Source of the DNA: Bacillota bacterium
Lineage (GTDB): Bacteria; Bacillota; Clostridia; Lachnospirales; Lachnospiraceae
Length of the DNA stretch: 46,758 nt
Assembly (NCBI GenBank): GCA_023424995.1
Contig: JAFADH010000391.1
Span: 1-46,758 of the forward strand
Reading direction: 5' to 3'
Positions within the stretch are counted from its first letter, which is position 1. Every line of letters starts with the position of its first letter. The notes beneath the pieces were generated by a model, which saw only the letters and a program-made list of their open reading frames with translations, was not told the DNA's origin and searched no databases. This document shows positions 32,986-43,100 of this stretch, in pieces. Position numbers and translations under genes: made by a program.

Positions 32986-34713
32986 ATGGGTAAAAAAAGA
33001 TGGATGGCGATGCTCCTGTGTATGTGTATGGTGTTTGCAATGCTGACAGGATGTAAAAAAGAAACAGAAACCGGTAATCCGGATACGAGCAATAATACAT
33101 CGCAGGATATAACCGGGGGCGGTAATGAAGCAACTGCAACCGCTGCACCGGAGCCGGCAGCAGATCCCTTTGAGAATTATGCCCCTGAGATCGCACAGAC
33201 AGGGATACGTATTAAAACCAGCTGGATGACATTGGATGAAGGTGAGGACGAGAACAACAACGTATGGACTCGTGCTGTCAAGGATGTTCTTGGTATTACC
33301 CTGACACAGAAATGGACAGCTTCCGATTGGGGTGCTCCTTTTGATGAGAAGGTGAATTTAGCGATTGCTACCGATGATATGCCGGATATTGCCGGTATTT
33401 ATACTACCTTATTCTTTCGTGCGGTAGATAATGAAAGAGTAGCCGATCTGACAGATGCTTATGAGAAATATGCGTCACCCCTGCTTCGCTCCTTCATGGA
33501 AATGAGTGATCAGGCAGCATTAAAAACAGTTACCTATGATGGAAGGATCATGGGACTGGCAGCTCCTCCAAGCAACGATGACAGAATCTTCTTATGGCTT
33601 AGACAGGATTGGCTGGATAAGCTCCAATTAAAAGCACCTGCCACAATGGATGAGCTGTATCAGCTTGCGGAAGCTTTTGCTGCACGGGATCCTAACGGCA
33701 ACGGTAAAGCGGATGAAATCGGACTCGCATTAACAAAGACCTTCTGGGGCGGCAATGCCGACATCTCCAAGCTGTTCAATGCATATGGCTTATATCCCAA
33801 CCACTGGGTGGATGTAAACGGACAATTGACCAGGGGGGAATTATTAGAAGAGAACAAAACAGTCCTCACAAAGCTTGCCGAATTATATCAAAAGGGTGTT
33901 ATCGCTCAGGACTTCGCCCTTAAGGATGCATCCGTAGAAGGCGATGAGGATATTGCTTCCGGTAAGGTTGGTATCTGTTTCGGTGGTGTTAATCTTGTAG
34001 GAGCGCCGGCACTGGTAGCTGCACATGAGAATACAGGAGCAGAATGGGCAGCATATGATATGCCTACAACAACAGGCGGATTGGCTAAGATGCCCTTTGA
34101 TACAAGAATTACAAACTTCGTAGTGGCAGGGAATAAGAATGAGCATCCGGAAGCTGTCATTAAGATGTTAAATCTACAGCTTGAGATCGAAACTCAGAAT
34201 CCGGAGTATGTTAAGGACAATACCTTCAATATGTCACCCAATGGCAACATGAACTTCTGGAATAAGCCTGGATTTGGTTTTGAAGTACCGAATACATCCG
34301 GAACAAATATTAAGAGCGTATATGCTGCATTACAGGACGAAGCCTTAGCAGCATCCCTCAATCTGTCCCAGAAGGAGCTTTATGATAAGTTCAAGGATTA
34401 TGAAGCAAACCAGACACCGGCAAATTATGATGTTTATACCAGATATAAAGAGGGCGGAGCAGCTTCAAAATATGTAACGGATGAATATCAGGCAGCATAT
34501 TATATTGATCCCGCATGGTGGCCGGAGACGGATGCCTGGGTCCAGTATGGGCAGGAGCTTTATACCAAGGTACAGGAATTCTATACCAATGCGGTTATAA
34601 CAGGTGATGTTGACGGGGAATTTGACAAGTGGGTAAATCATTTCAACACACAGGGCGGCCAGGATATCCTGACAGAGTATAATGAAAGGTATCAGGAAGA
34701 TAAAGCGAATTAA
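32986..34713 (+). CDS. Extracellular sugar-binding lipoprotein (LplA/SBP type 1)
   Basis: Binding component of the importer formed by the two LplB/LplC-type permeases, 575 aa. The signal peptide ends at the lipobox LTGC (C23) and a low-complexity tether rich in T, N, A and P follows. The mature protein has the large-family features DMPDIAGIY, LFFRAVDNERVADLTDAYEKY, WLRQDWLDKLQLKAPATMDE and NGNGKADEIGLALTK. The last resembles the calcium-binding loop seen in LplA-like proteins. GAGGAGG precedes ATG 32986. It has a separate promoter with the shared A-rich box and a strong hairpin downstream, both suited to making more binding protein than permease. Confidence 0.92.
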   Translation: MGKKRWMAMLLCMCMVFAMLTGCKKETETGNPDTSNNTSQDITGGGNEATATAAPEPAADPFENYAPEIAQTGIRIKTSWMTLDEGEDENNNVWTRAVKDVLGITLTQKWTASDWGAPFDEKVNLAIATDDMPDIAGIYTTLFFRAVDNERVADLTDAYEKYASPLLRSFMEMSDQAALKTVTYDGRIMGLAAPPSNDDRIFLWLRQDWLDKLQLKAPATMDELYQLAEAFAARDPNGNGKADEIGLALTKTFWGGNADISKLFNAYGLYPNHWVDVNGQLTRGELLEENKTVLTKLAELYQKGVIAQDFALKDASVEGDEDIASGKVGICFGGVNLVGAPALVAAHENTGAEWAAYDMPTTTGGLAKMPFDTRITNFVVAGNKNEHPEAVIKMLNLQLEIETQNPEYVKDNTFNMSPNGNMNFWNKPGFGFEVPNTSGTNIKSVYAALQDEALAASLNLSQKELYDKFKDYEANQTPANYDVYTRYKEGGAASKYVTDEYQAAYYIDPAWWPETDAWVQYGQELYTKVQEFYTNAVITGDVDGEFDKWVNHFNTQGGQDILTEYNERYQEDKAN

Positions 34714-34768
34714 CCGTAAGGAATAATTCTGTACAAGCTTAGGGCTTGACGTGAGTATGCAATATATT

Positions 34769-34798
34769 AGAGGGCATATAGAAGCTTATATGCCCTCT
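34769..34798 (+). terminator. Hairpin terminator after the binding lipoprotein
   Basis: AGAGGGCATATA (34769-34780), 6-nt loop, TATATGCCCTCT (34787-34798), then TAATTAT. The U-run is poor, so partial read-through into the GH28 gene is likely. Confidence 0.6.
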
Positions 34799-34900
34799 TA
34801 ATTATCTGGCCGGATCGTTCGTTCGATAAGACAAAAGCGGCTGCAGGACATGGTTTGCATAAGGTGCACAATAACTGACAATAAAGGGGAGAAGAAGCGC

Positions 34901-36193
34901 ATGATGAATTACAAATTTCCAAAAAGCTTTCCGCGGGCTGATGAGATTAAGGTATGTGTAAATAATGAGGAGGCAGAGGTTTTGAAGACCAATGCAGGAT
35001 ACTTTGTATCGGTAGCTTATGAAGGAAAAGCAACCATTGAAATCGAAGCGGTTAATGATATTAAAGGTATCAGCATCAGTCCCTTTTGTCTGAATCTGAC
35101 TGCTGATATTGATCATAAGAAGGCGGTAATACGGCTTGACCGGGCATTGTATCTGTATATTATCATTGATGGAATAAGCCGGCCTCTTTATTTTTATGGT
35201 AATAAGGCTACAAATTATGATCCGGAGGAAGCCACCTATTATTTTAAGTCGGGACAAATCTACGAGGTGGGTGAATTCTATCTTAAGGATAATGAATCCC
35301 TATATATCGAGGGGGGAGCTATTATATCCGGCAGTATTCGTGCAATGGAAGCTTCTAATGTAAAGATATACGGACATGGTGTACTGGATGGCAGCTATTT
35401 TGCCGATACGGATCAAAAGACGGTCCTAATGGACAAGTGTACTAATGTAGAGATTAAGGATATTACGATCATTCAGCCTCCCCACTGGATGATGCTGATC
35501 GCAGGCTGCAGCGGTGTACACATCAGTGACGTCAAGGAGATCGGAGAGGTCATATGCTCTGATGGTGCGGATATTGTGGGAAGCAGTAATGTGCTGATCG
35601 AAAATTGCATCTTTCGGAATAAAGATGACAGCATAGCGATTAAAGCGTTTGAAGATGCCGGCCGAATATCCGGAGGTACCAGCGGATGGAATAAGGATGT
35701 GGAAAATATAGAAATCAGACATTGCACCTTTATTAACGGCGGTGCAGGCAATGCCATTGAGATCGGCCATGAGCTTCAGATTAATGAAGTAAAAAATATA
35801 AAATTTACAGATATCGATATTGTCTGCGTGGACAGCTTTGGAGCGGCGCTGGCAATTCATGCCGGGGATAGGGCAGTCGTCAGGGATGTTATTTATGAGG
35901 ATATCAGGATACAGCATTATTATGATAAGTTAATCGACTTCAGGGTAATGCGTTCTATGTTTAACAAGGATGAGGAGCGGGGGCATATACGCAATATTCT
36001 GCTGAAAAACATCAGAGTCATCGAAAGCATCTATAATCCGGGATATTCTATTTCAATTATCGGCGGATACGATTCAGAGCATCTGGCAGAGGACGTGATA
36101 TTTGAGGATTTTTATTTAAATGATAGAAAAATAATGAATGGGGATCAGCTGGATCTTCATACGAAAAATACAAAAAATATAATCTTTCGATAA
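34901..36193 (+). CDS. GH28-family pectinolytic glycosidase, intracellular
   Basis: Right-handed beta-helix enzyme of the polygalacturonase/rhamnogalacturonan hydrolase family, 430 aa. The catalytic segment CSDGADIVGSSNVLIENCIF is followed by KDDSIAIK, giving D221, D242 and D243 as the expected acids, and GNAIEIGHEL supplies the conserved histidine. Many short I/V/N-rich turns (VKIYGHGVLDGSYF, NVEIKDITIIQPPHW) mark the helix coils. There is no signal peptide, so it should act on imported oligomers, probably from the chain end. GGGGAG lies ~10 nt before ATG 34901. Linkage (galacturonan, rhamnogalacturonan or other) is not determined. Confidence 0.85.
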   Translation: MMNYKFPKSFPRADEIKVCVNNEEAEVLKTNAGYFVSVAYEGKATIEIEAVNDIKGISISPFCLNLTADIDHKKAVIRLDRALYLYIIIDGISRPLYFYGNKATNYDPEEATYYFKSGQIYEVGEFYLKDNESLYIEGGAIISGSIRAMEASNVKIYGHGVLDGSYFADTDQKTVLMDKCTNVEIKDITIIQPPHWMMLIAGCSGVHISDVKEIGEVICSDGADIVGSSNVLIENCIFRNKDDSIAIKAFEDAGRISGGTSGWNKDVENIEIRHCTFINGGAGNAIEIGHELQINEVKNIKFTDIDIVCVDSFGAALAIHAGDRAVVRDVIYEDIRIQHYYDKLIDFRVMRSMFNKDEERGHIRNILLKNIRVIESIYNPGYSISIIGGYDSEHLAEDVIFEDFYLNDRKIMNGDQLDLHTKNTKNIIFR

Positions 36194-36200
36194 TGAATTA

Positions 36201-36268
36201 CGGCGCACCGGGCAGCAGAATTCCCCCGCTCTTAAGCGGTCAGGGTAATGCTGCTGCCCGGTGCGCCG
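36201..36268 (+). other. Very stable intercistronic hairpin
   Basis: CGGCGCACCGGGCAGCAG (36201-36218) and CTGCTGCCCGGTGCGCCG (36251-36268) are exact reverse complements, an 18-bp stem. A smaller CCGC/GCGG hairpin sits in the loop. No U-run follows. It separates GH28 from the GH78-like gene and rules out translation starts upstream of it. Confidence 0.75.
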
Positions 36269-36309
36269 AGGGGTATATGAATAAGTGGAAGGGAAAGGAA
36301 TACAAAAAC

Positions 36310-39096
36310 ATGAGTGATGATGCAAGATATATCTGGTATGATAAGCAGGGAAACGGGCGGAATCTGTACGCTTTATTCCGTAAGGCCTTCGTTATTAATG
36401 GGAATGTAGTGTCCGCGAAGATCAATATATTCGCAGATACCAATTATCAGCTTTTTATTAACGGGACCTTTGTGGATTTCGGTCCGGTCCGGTTTGATCC
36501 CAGATTTCCCTTATATGATACTCATGACATCTCCTCCTGCCTGCGGGAAGGGGATAATGTGATAGCGGTTTTAGTAAACTGCTTTGGCTGCAAGACATAT
36601 AAAGCCATAAAAAATACAGCGGGCTTTATTGCGTGGGGAACAGTAGTACAGGAGGATAACCGGTCCATCGATTTAAATACCGGAGCAGGAAGCTGGAAGT
36701 GCAGGAAGGCGGAGGAATATTCACGGTATGCACCGAAATTGAGCTTTGTATTAAATCCTGCTGATTATTATGATCAGAGCCATGCAAAAACTGGATGGAA
36801 GGATACCGGTTTTGATGATGGGGACTGGCTGCCTGCGGTAGAAATTAATAATCAGGCTGCCTGGGGGAAGCTGAGTCCGCGCCGAATCCCCTATATGAGG
36901 AAGGATATCATTCCTTTGAGGGGGAAGGTAGATATATTACCCTTATTAAATAGGGAAACAAGATATTCCTTTTCCGTAGAACTTCCCCATTATTTTGAAG
37001 AGGACAGTGATGAATTCAATAATTTTATTGCATTTTCAACATGGGTCTATTCTCCGGAGGAGCAGACAGTAAGAGTGAAGGTGTTCTGGGGTGAGGGATG
37101 GCTGAATGGAGAACCGCTTTCAGAAGGAACGCAATCCCCGGATAAAAGCATGTGCAGGATACAAACCTGGCATTTAAAGAATGGCTGGAATTATTACTTT
37201 GGAAAAGTAGGAGTATATTTTGACGTGCTGGATCAATATATCGCAATACCCTCCGGGAAGGGGATCGCGGTCTCGGCAGATAAGGATATGAATTCTTCTT
37301 ATCTCTTCCGGCATTCGCCCATTATTACAAAAACGGCATATGATATATATTTGCAACACAAGATACTTCCCTATAATGTTGAAGAGCCGCTGGAGGAGAT
37401 TGGAGGGTGGATATATACATCAAAAGAGAGAATAGCACAAAGCCCCTGCAGGGAAACCAGCTGGGACGATTACGGGGATGCAGGGGAAAGCATAGCGGCA
37501 GAAGCTCTGAACGGTCATGTATTTCCTGTCAGCGATTACCCGGAGGGCTTTAGCTTTATGCTGGATCTAAAATATATGCATTTGTTCCTGATCGGTCTAA
37601 GCATGGAAGGTGTGGAGGGTGCTGTTATGGATGTAACTTATGCGGAGCATCTTAGCAGGGACAAGCTGCACTTAAGGCATACCTTTCAATATGCCTTGGG
37701 AGATCGGATTATCTGTACTAGGAATTCTCTTGATTGGAGCTGCGTCCATCCGAGAGGTGCAAGATATATTAAGATAACCGTGAGGAATGCAAGTAAGGAT
37801 GTCAGGTTAACCTCCCTTGTGCTGCGTTCAGCGAATTACCCGGTAGAACGAAAAGGGTATTTTAAATGTTCGGATCCTGCTTTGAATGAAATCTGGCTCA
37901 TGGGTGAGCGGACACAGGCTGCCAATATGGAGGATGCCTACGTGGATTGTCCCGGTCGTGAACGGGGAATGTATATCAGAGATACCATAATCCAATATCA
38001 TAACAATCTGGTTACCTTTGGGGATCAAGCTCTAATGCAGCGGTGCATGGAGCTCTATGGACAATCACCGGATTTAACGGGCAGGTTCCGCGCTGTGTAT
38101 CCCAATACCGGCAATTATAGTATCGCAGATTTCTCTATGGAAACAACCGATGGATATCTGGCATATTACAATAATACAGGTGACATAGACAGAATTCGTA
38201 AGGACTGGGAGGCAATCATGACCAATCTGAACTGGTTCCATGCTTTGGCGGATGAGCGCCCGGACTTATTACTGGATGCGGAGTGGCATCTTAAGAAAAG
38301 TGTAAATGCCCATTATGGCGGTATGCATGGCGATCTCTTTGTAGTGAAGGGCTTTATGGATAATACGGGGATCCACTGCGTATTCAGCTGTACTTATCTG
38401 ATCGCATTAAGAAGTGCCAAAGCTCTGGCTGAAGCCCTGGGAAAGAACGAGGAGCTGAATAGGCTTAATAAACGTATCAATATCCTGGAGGAGACTATTC
38501 CAAAAGCCTTCTGGAACGAAGAGCTGGGCTGTTATAGTGATAACCTTAATAGAACCTCCCATTCTGCCCATGCAAGCATCTATGCAATTCGGGCAGGGGT
38601 AGCTGACGGGCATCAGCTATCCTTGATCAGACCTTATTTGCGAAAGGTTCTTAAGTCCCTATTTGTTAATGGCTATGATCCCAAAGAGGGTGTGTACATG
38701 TCCCCTGCCTTTTCTTTCTTTATATTTGACGGATTATATAAAGCGGGATTACCGGATGTTGCGGAGAAGCTGATGAAGGATGGCTGGGGATGGATGCTGA
38801 CGCAGGGACTTTTAACCTGTTCTGAATATTTTACCCTGGAAGACAGCCTGTGCCACGCCTGGTCCGGCAGCCCTACCTATTATTTATCAAGATATGTGCT
38901 TGGAGTCGGTTTCCCGAAGGGATTCGGCGGTGATGAGGCGGAGATCCGCGTAATAGCGGATCAGATCGACCATGCCGAAGGCGCGGTCCCTCATGTCAAG
39001 GGTCTCATCCAGGTGAAATGGCATATGGAGGACGGTAAGAGGGTCTTTGATTATGTGAAGGGACCGGAGGGAGTGAAGATAGTGGTGAAAGCATGA
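36310..39096 (+). CDS. GH78-like alpha-L-rhamnosidase-family enzyme
   Basis: A large cytoplasmic protein (928 aa from ATG 36310; ATG 36277 is an in-frame alternative, also with a plausible ribosome site). N-terminal beta-sandwich domains (FINGTFVDFGPVRFDP, DISSCLREGDNVIAVLV, TGFDDGDW) are followed by an (alpha/alpha)6 barrel with EDAYVDCPGRERGMYIRDT at 37930-37986, matching the GH78 acid-containing segment, and SLCHAWSGSPTYYLSRYVLG at 38848-38907. The usual GWTGD after the acid region is replaced by MYIRD, so it is a divergent member. It probably removes a terminal rhamnose or related sugar from imported pectin-type oligomers. It overlaps the deacetylase gene by 4 bp (ATGA). Confidence 0.75.
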   Translation: MSDDARYIWYDKQGNGRNLYALFRKAFVINGNVVSAKINIFADTNYQLFINGTFVDFGPVRFDPRFPLYDTHDISSCLREGDNVIAVLVNCFGCKTYKAIKNTAGFIAWGTVVQEDNRSIDLNTGAGSWKCRKAEEYSRYAPKLSFVLNPADYYDQSHAKTGWKDTGFDDGDWLPAVEINNQAAWGKLSPRRIPYMRKDIIPLRGKVDILPLLNRETRYSFSVELPHYFEEDSDEFNNFIAFSTWVYSPEEQTVRVKVFWGEGWLNGEPLSEGTQSPDKSMCRIQTWHLKNGWNYYFGKVGVYFDVLDQYIAIPSGKGIAVSADKDMNSSYLFRHSPIITKTAYDIYLQHKILPYNVEEPLEEIGGWIYTSKERIAQSPCRETSWDDYGDAGESIAAEALNGHVFPVSDYPEGFSFMLDLKYMHLFLIGLSMEGVEGAVMDVTYAEHLSRDKLHLRHTFQYALGDRIICTRNSLDWSCVHPRGARYIKITVRNASKDVRLTSLVLRSANYPVERKGYFKCSDPALNEIWLMGERTQAANMEDAYVDCPGRERGMYIRDTIIQYHNNLVTFGDQALMQRCMELYGQSPDLTGRFRAVYPNTGNYSIADFSMETTDGYLAYYNNTGDIDRIRKDWEAIMTNLNWFHALADERPDLLLDAEWHLKKSVNAHYGGMHGDLFVVKGFMDNTGIHCVFSCTYLIALRSAKALAEALGKNEELNRLNKRINILEETIPKAFWNEELGCYSDNLNRTSHSAHASIYAIRAGVADGHQLSLIRPYLRKVLKSLFVNGYDPKEGVYMSPAFSFFIFDGLYKAGLPDVAEKLMKDGWGWMLTQGLLTCSEYFTLEDSLCHAWSGSPTYYLSRYVLGVGFPKGFGGDEAEIRVIADQIDHAEGAVPHVKGLIQVKWHMEDGKRVFDYVKGPEGVKIVVKA

Positions 39097-39911
39097 GCGA
39101 TGAGAAGCAATTAATCATACACATGGATGACATTGGTATGAACTATGCTTGTAATGAGGCGGCAAAGGACTTGTTCCGGAAGGGCATCGTTACAAGTGCC
39201 AGTATCATGGTGCCCTGCTCCTGGTCTTATGACTTCATACGGTGGTGGAAGCAAAACCCCTGGTATGATGTAGGAATACACGCTACACTTACCTGTGAAT
39301 GGAAGGTCTGCCGGTGGAAGCCCTTGCTAAGTAAGAGTCAGGTGCCTGGGCTTTTTGATCAGGATGGATTCATGCACGCAGCTAATGAAGCAGTTTTATC
39401 CGGAGCTGCTTCGGGAGAAATCTATCAGGAAATCAGAGCGCAGGTGGAACAGGCGATCTTATGGGGACTTAAGCCCACACATCTGGACCGGCATATGTAT
39501 ACCATATGTATGTGCCCTGAATATTTTGAGCAATATATTCGGATTGCCGGGGAGTATAAGCTCCCCTACCAGATGCATCAAAAGGAATATGATACAATTG
39601 ACCGGCTCTCCGAACGGGTTCCCACAAGGAAGCTGGACGGAATGCTTTCCTCTGGAGAGGGAACGGATTATGAAGTGAAGAAAGCATCACTGTTTAAGAC
39701 TCTGGAACAGCTGCAGTCGGGGCTTTATCAGATGACCATACATCCGGTGAAAGACACTCCCGAGATTTGGGAGATCATACCGGAGTGGAAGGAGCGGTAT
39801 CTGGAATACCAGCTATTCATGGATGAGGATGTCCGTGAGCACATGGATAAGCTGGGGATAAAGAGGGTATCGTGGGGGAACACAGATAGCATACCGGCAT
39901 GCTGGTTCTAA
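39093..39911 (+). CDS. YdjC/ChbG-type carbohydrate deacetylase
   Basis: Metal-dependent deacetylase-like protein of 272 aa. The family metal residues are visible: D12-D13 in IIHMDDIGMN, H63 in GIHATLTCEW and H134 in HLDRHMYT, with a further histidine in MTIHPV. Characterised relatives remove acetyl groups from chitooligosaccharides. Here, translationally coupled to a GH78-like enzyme in a pectin-type locus, it may remove O- or N-acetyl groups from imported oligosaccharides; that is inference. There is no signal peptide. A good terminator follows, closing the GH28-GH78-deacetylase unit. Confidence 0.82.
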   Translation: MSDEKQLIIHMDDIGMNYACNEAAKDLFRKGIVTSASIMVPCSWSYDFIRWWKQNPWYDVGIHATLTCEWKVCRWKPLLSKSQVPGLFDQDGFMHAANEAVLSGAASGEIYQEIRAQVEQAILWGLKPTHLDRHMYTICMCPEYFEQYIRIAGEYKLPYQMHQKEYDTIDRLSERVPTRKLDGMLSSGEGTDYEVKKASLFKTLEQLQSGLYQMTIHPVKDTPEIWEIIPEWKERYLEYQLFMDEDVREHMDKLGIKRVSWGNTDSIPACWF

Positions 39912-39916
39912 TTAAG

Positions 39917-39988
39917 AAAAAAGCAGAATGAATGACTCTGATATAAGGCGCAGCTTGATGCTTTTAAAGGGTTCCTTCTGCTTTTTTT
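39917..39988 (+). terminator. Rho-independent terminator
   Basis: AAAAAAGCAGAA (39917-39928) pairs with TTCTGCTTTTTTT (39976-39988), which supplies both stem and U-run. The loop is long. It lies just after the deacetylase stop. Confidence 0.7.
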
Positions 39989-40048
39989 ACCGTCGTGAGT
40001 AAAATCCGCCAACTATTTATAAGATACAAAACTAACATTTGTATAAAA

Positions 40049-40090
40049 GTAATAAAAATTAAATAAAAGTAAGTTTTTTATTATATAAAA
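40049..40090 (+). promoter_or_regulatory. A-rich activator box and promoter of the giant hydrolase
   Basis: The 24 bp at 40049-40072 are identical to 32871-32894, including the two AATAAAA half-sites 11 bp apart. TATAAAA follows at 40084-40090 with the same spacing. The flanking DNA is not otherwise duplicated. Confidence 0.6.
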
Positions 40091-40170
40091 CATCAAAAAA
40101 TTAATATAACATGGAATTGTGTTCTACATATCACACAAATATCTTGGTAATAGGAGGAGGTTTTTAATTG

Positions 40171-43100
40171 ATGTTTTATATGTTAAAGAATAAGTCCAAG
40201 CTCAGCTTCAGATTATTATCGATTGTGCTTGTACTAACTTTCATCACATCCATGTTACCCTCACAGCTTCCGTATTCATACGCTGCTGAGGAGCCTGCCG
40301 GCAATGGACTGATCGGGGTGAACCTGGGAGATGGACTGCCCTTTGTTGATGCGGCTAAGACGCTCCGGCCATGGGGAAACATTAGCGGAGGGGGGAATGC
40401 ACCTGTGGATGACAGAGGATATCCGTTATCCGATGCATACACAGTCCTGTTTGATTACAGACCCATACCGGCATGGGCACCACCGGTAGATGATCCGGCT
40501 GCTTTTCAGCTTGATATGAGCGGAACCTATAAGCTGTCATTTACAGGACAAGCTGACCTGTCTGTGAAGGAAGGAAACTTCACCATAGAGAATAAAACCT
40601 ATGATGACGGCACGAATGTCACCAAAGCAGATCTCGTAGTGGCTACCGGAGCTGCTCTTGTTGTGCTTGAATTTACTAATACCAGGAGGCAGCCTGTATA
40701 TGAGCCCGGCACCGGATTTACCGACCTGAAGATAATTCGTCCGGGATATGCAGAAGATACCACGCAGGTGTTTTCCGATGCATTCATTGAATCCTTAGAG
40801 CCCTTTAGTACCTTGCGATTTATGGATTGGTTGGCTACCAATGAGAATAATCCAAATTATACAGATCCTGCGTCGGTAACAAGGTGGTCGGATCGCAGAT
40901 TGCCGGACGACGCTACCCAGGCAACGGATGAGGCAAACCATAAATACGGATATGCCTGGGAATACATTATAGAGCTGGCGAATCTAACCCGGAAGGATAT
41001 CTGGATCAACATACCGTCAGAAGCAGATGACAACTATGTTCATAATCTGGCTCAGCTATTAAGCTCTGCTTTGGATCCGGGAATTAAGGTATATGTGGAG
41101 TATTCCAACGAAGTGTGGAATTTCTCTTTCCACCAAGCTGCCTTTAATCAGAATTCGGCAGAAGCAGAAGCAGCTTCGGGAGATTCCAACCTGAATGATG
41201 GCAGTACAGATCCATACGAATGGGGACGCAGAAGATTCGTAAGACGATCCATTGAGATCAGTGAGATATTCGCAGGAGTATTCGGAGAGGAAGCTATCAA
41301 TGACAGAATACGCGTGGTATATGCCTGGCAGCCTGGTCAGACCTCTAATTCAGAGAATGCACTGCAGTGGGCTGACAGTGTATTTGATGGAACGCCTTCT
41401 GATTACTTGTATGCATACTCTATCGCACCTTATTACAATTATAATCCGGGCAGTGTATCAGGCGGCGCATCCGTTCAGGATGTCCTTAATGCACTTTCCG
41501 CCAGCTCCGCACAGAATCTTACCCATGTTCAGAATGCCAGAAGCTTAAGTGACAGATGGGGACTGGAGCTGATTGCCTATGAAGGCGGTCCATCTACGGG
41601 AAGCATTGGAAGCACAGAGGATGTGGGAAATATCATTCTTGCCCATAGAAGTGCTGGTATTAAGGATATTATGCTGAATGACCTTACAAATGTCTGGTTC
41701 GCATCCGGAGGCGGATTATACCTTCATTTTAATCAGGCTGGCTATTATAGCAGATATGGCTGCTGGGGACTGACTGAGGATGTGACGAATACCAATACGC
41801 CAAAGTATCAGGCAGTAAGAGAAGCAGCGGCACTTGATATACCGGAGTATACACCTCCTGCGCCGGGCGGACCTGCCGAAGGTGTTATAACAGGAACCCC
41901 TTTTGGCAGTGAGCCTGGGAATACAACCATTGATTATGCCTTTGACGGTGACACGGATACCTATTATTCCGGTGCCGCATCGAGTTCAATAGGGATTGAC
42001 CTGGGAGAGGGAAACGAAGAAAGAATTGAAAAGCTTCGTTTCTTCGCGCGAGGTTCTGAGGATGATCAGCCATGGCTTAAGGACAGAGCCGCCGGAAAGT
42101 ACGAAGGCTCTGTGGATGGGGAAAATTATACCGTATTAGTTGAAGTTCTAACCAGTGAGATAGAGTTTGGATGGAATGAGAGAGATATAACCGATGTCAA
42201 TACCTATCGATATCTTCGGTTCGTGTCAACACAGTGGCTTGCTCCTGAACTGTCAGAGATAGAATTCTATGGAGCAGATTCAGGCGAGCCGGGGGATGGT
42301 GGTACCGGAGGCTCCCATACTCCGGATCCTGTAGATAATGCATTATTCAACTTTGAGAATGATCTGCAGGGATTTACCACAGAAGCGGCCGGTGCCGGTG
42401 TAGCAGCGGATGATACCGTATCGTATGCCGGTCAGAAATCTCTTAAGTTTACGGTTACCAATTCGGGACAAAATATCGCTCATGTAATTTCGGAGAGCGG
42501 AATTCCCATTGAAACCGGTACGGTAGTAAAATTCAGAGTATATGTAGGGGAGGGCTATGCAGGACTGGTACAACCTTTCATTCATAACGGTTCCGGTTGG
42601 GATCAGGCTGCCTGGAGCTGGTTCGGTGGATCTGACGGATTGCCGGTGAATACCTGGACAGAACTGACAGTAACCTATACAGGAACCAATCCAAGCCCTG
42701 AATTGGGAGTAAAGCTTGAACCGAACAGTGCCGGGGAAGCAAGCGTATGGATCGATGGCATTACCTATGATGGTTATGTGGCACCGGATGGAGGGGATAG
42801 CTCAGGGCCATCCGGTGATGGTGACAGTGCAACCTATCACTTTGAAAATAATAATAATCATGGCTTCTCCCTATATTACGGTGAGGATGAGAATGGAAAT
42901 CCCAGGCCGGAGGATGATTCCTTTATGGTCGATTCAGGTAAGGCTTATGCGGGCAGCAGTTCTTTGAGACTGGATTATACGGATTATGCTTATTTGAATA
43001 ATCAACCCGCCGGCGGGATAGAAGTCCCTGCAGGCAGCCGGATCAGCTTCAGGATATTTATTTCGGAGGGGTTTACCGGAACAGTCCATCCGTTCATCCT

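Noticed and set aside
36193..36309. Longer N-terminus of the GH78-like protein beginning at 36193
   Set aside because: It would translate through the 18-bp hairpin, overlaps the GH28 stop and lacks a ribosome site.
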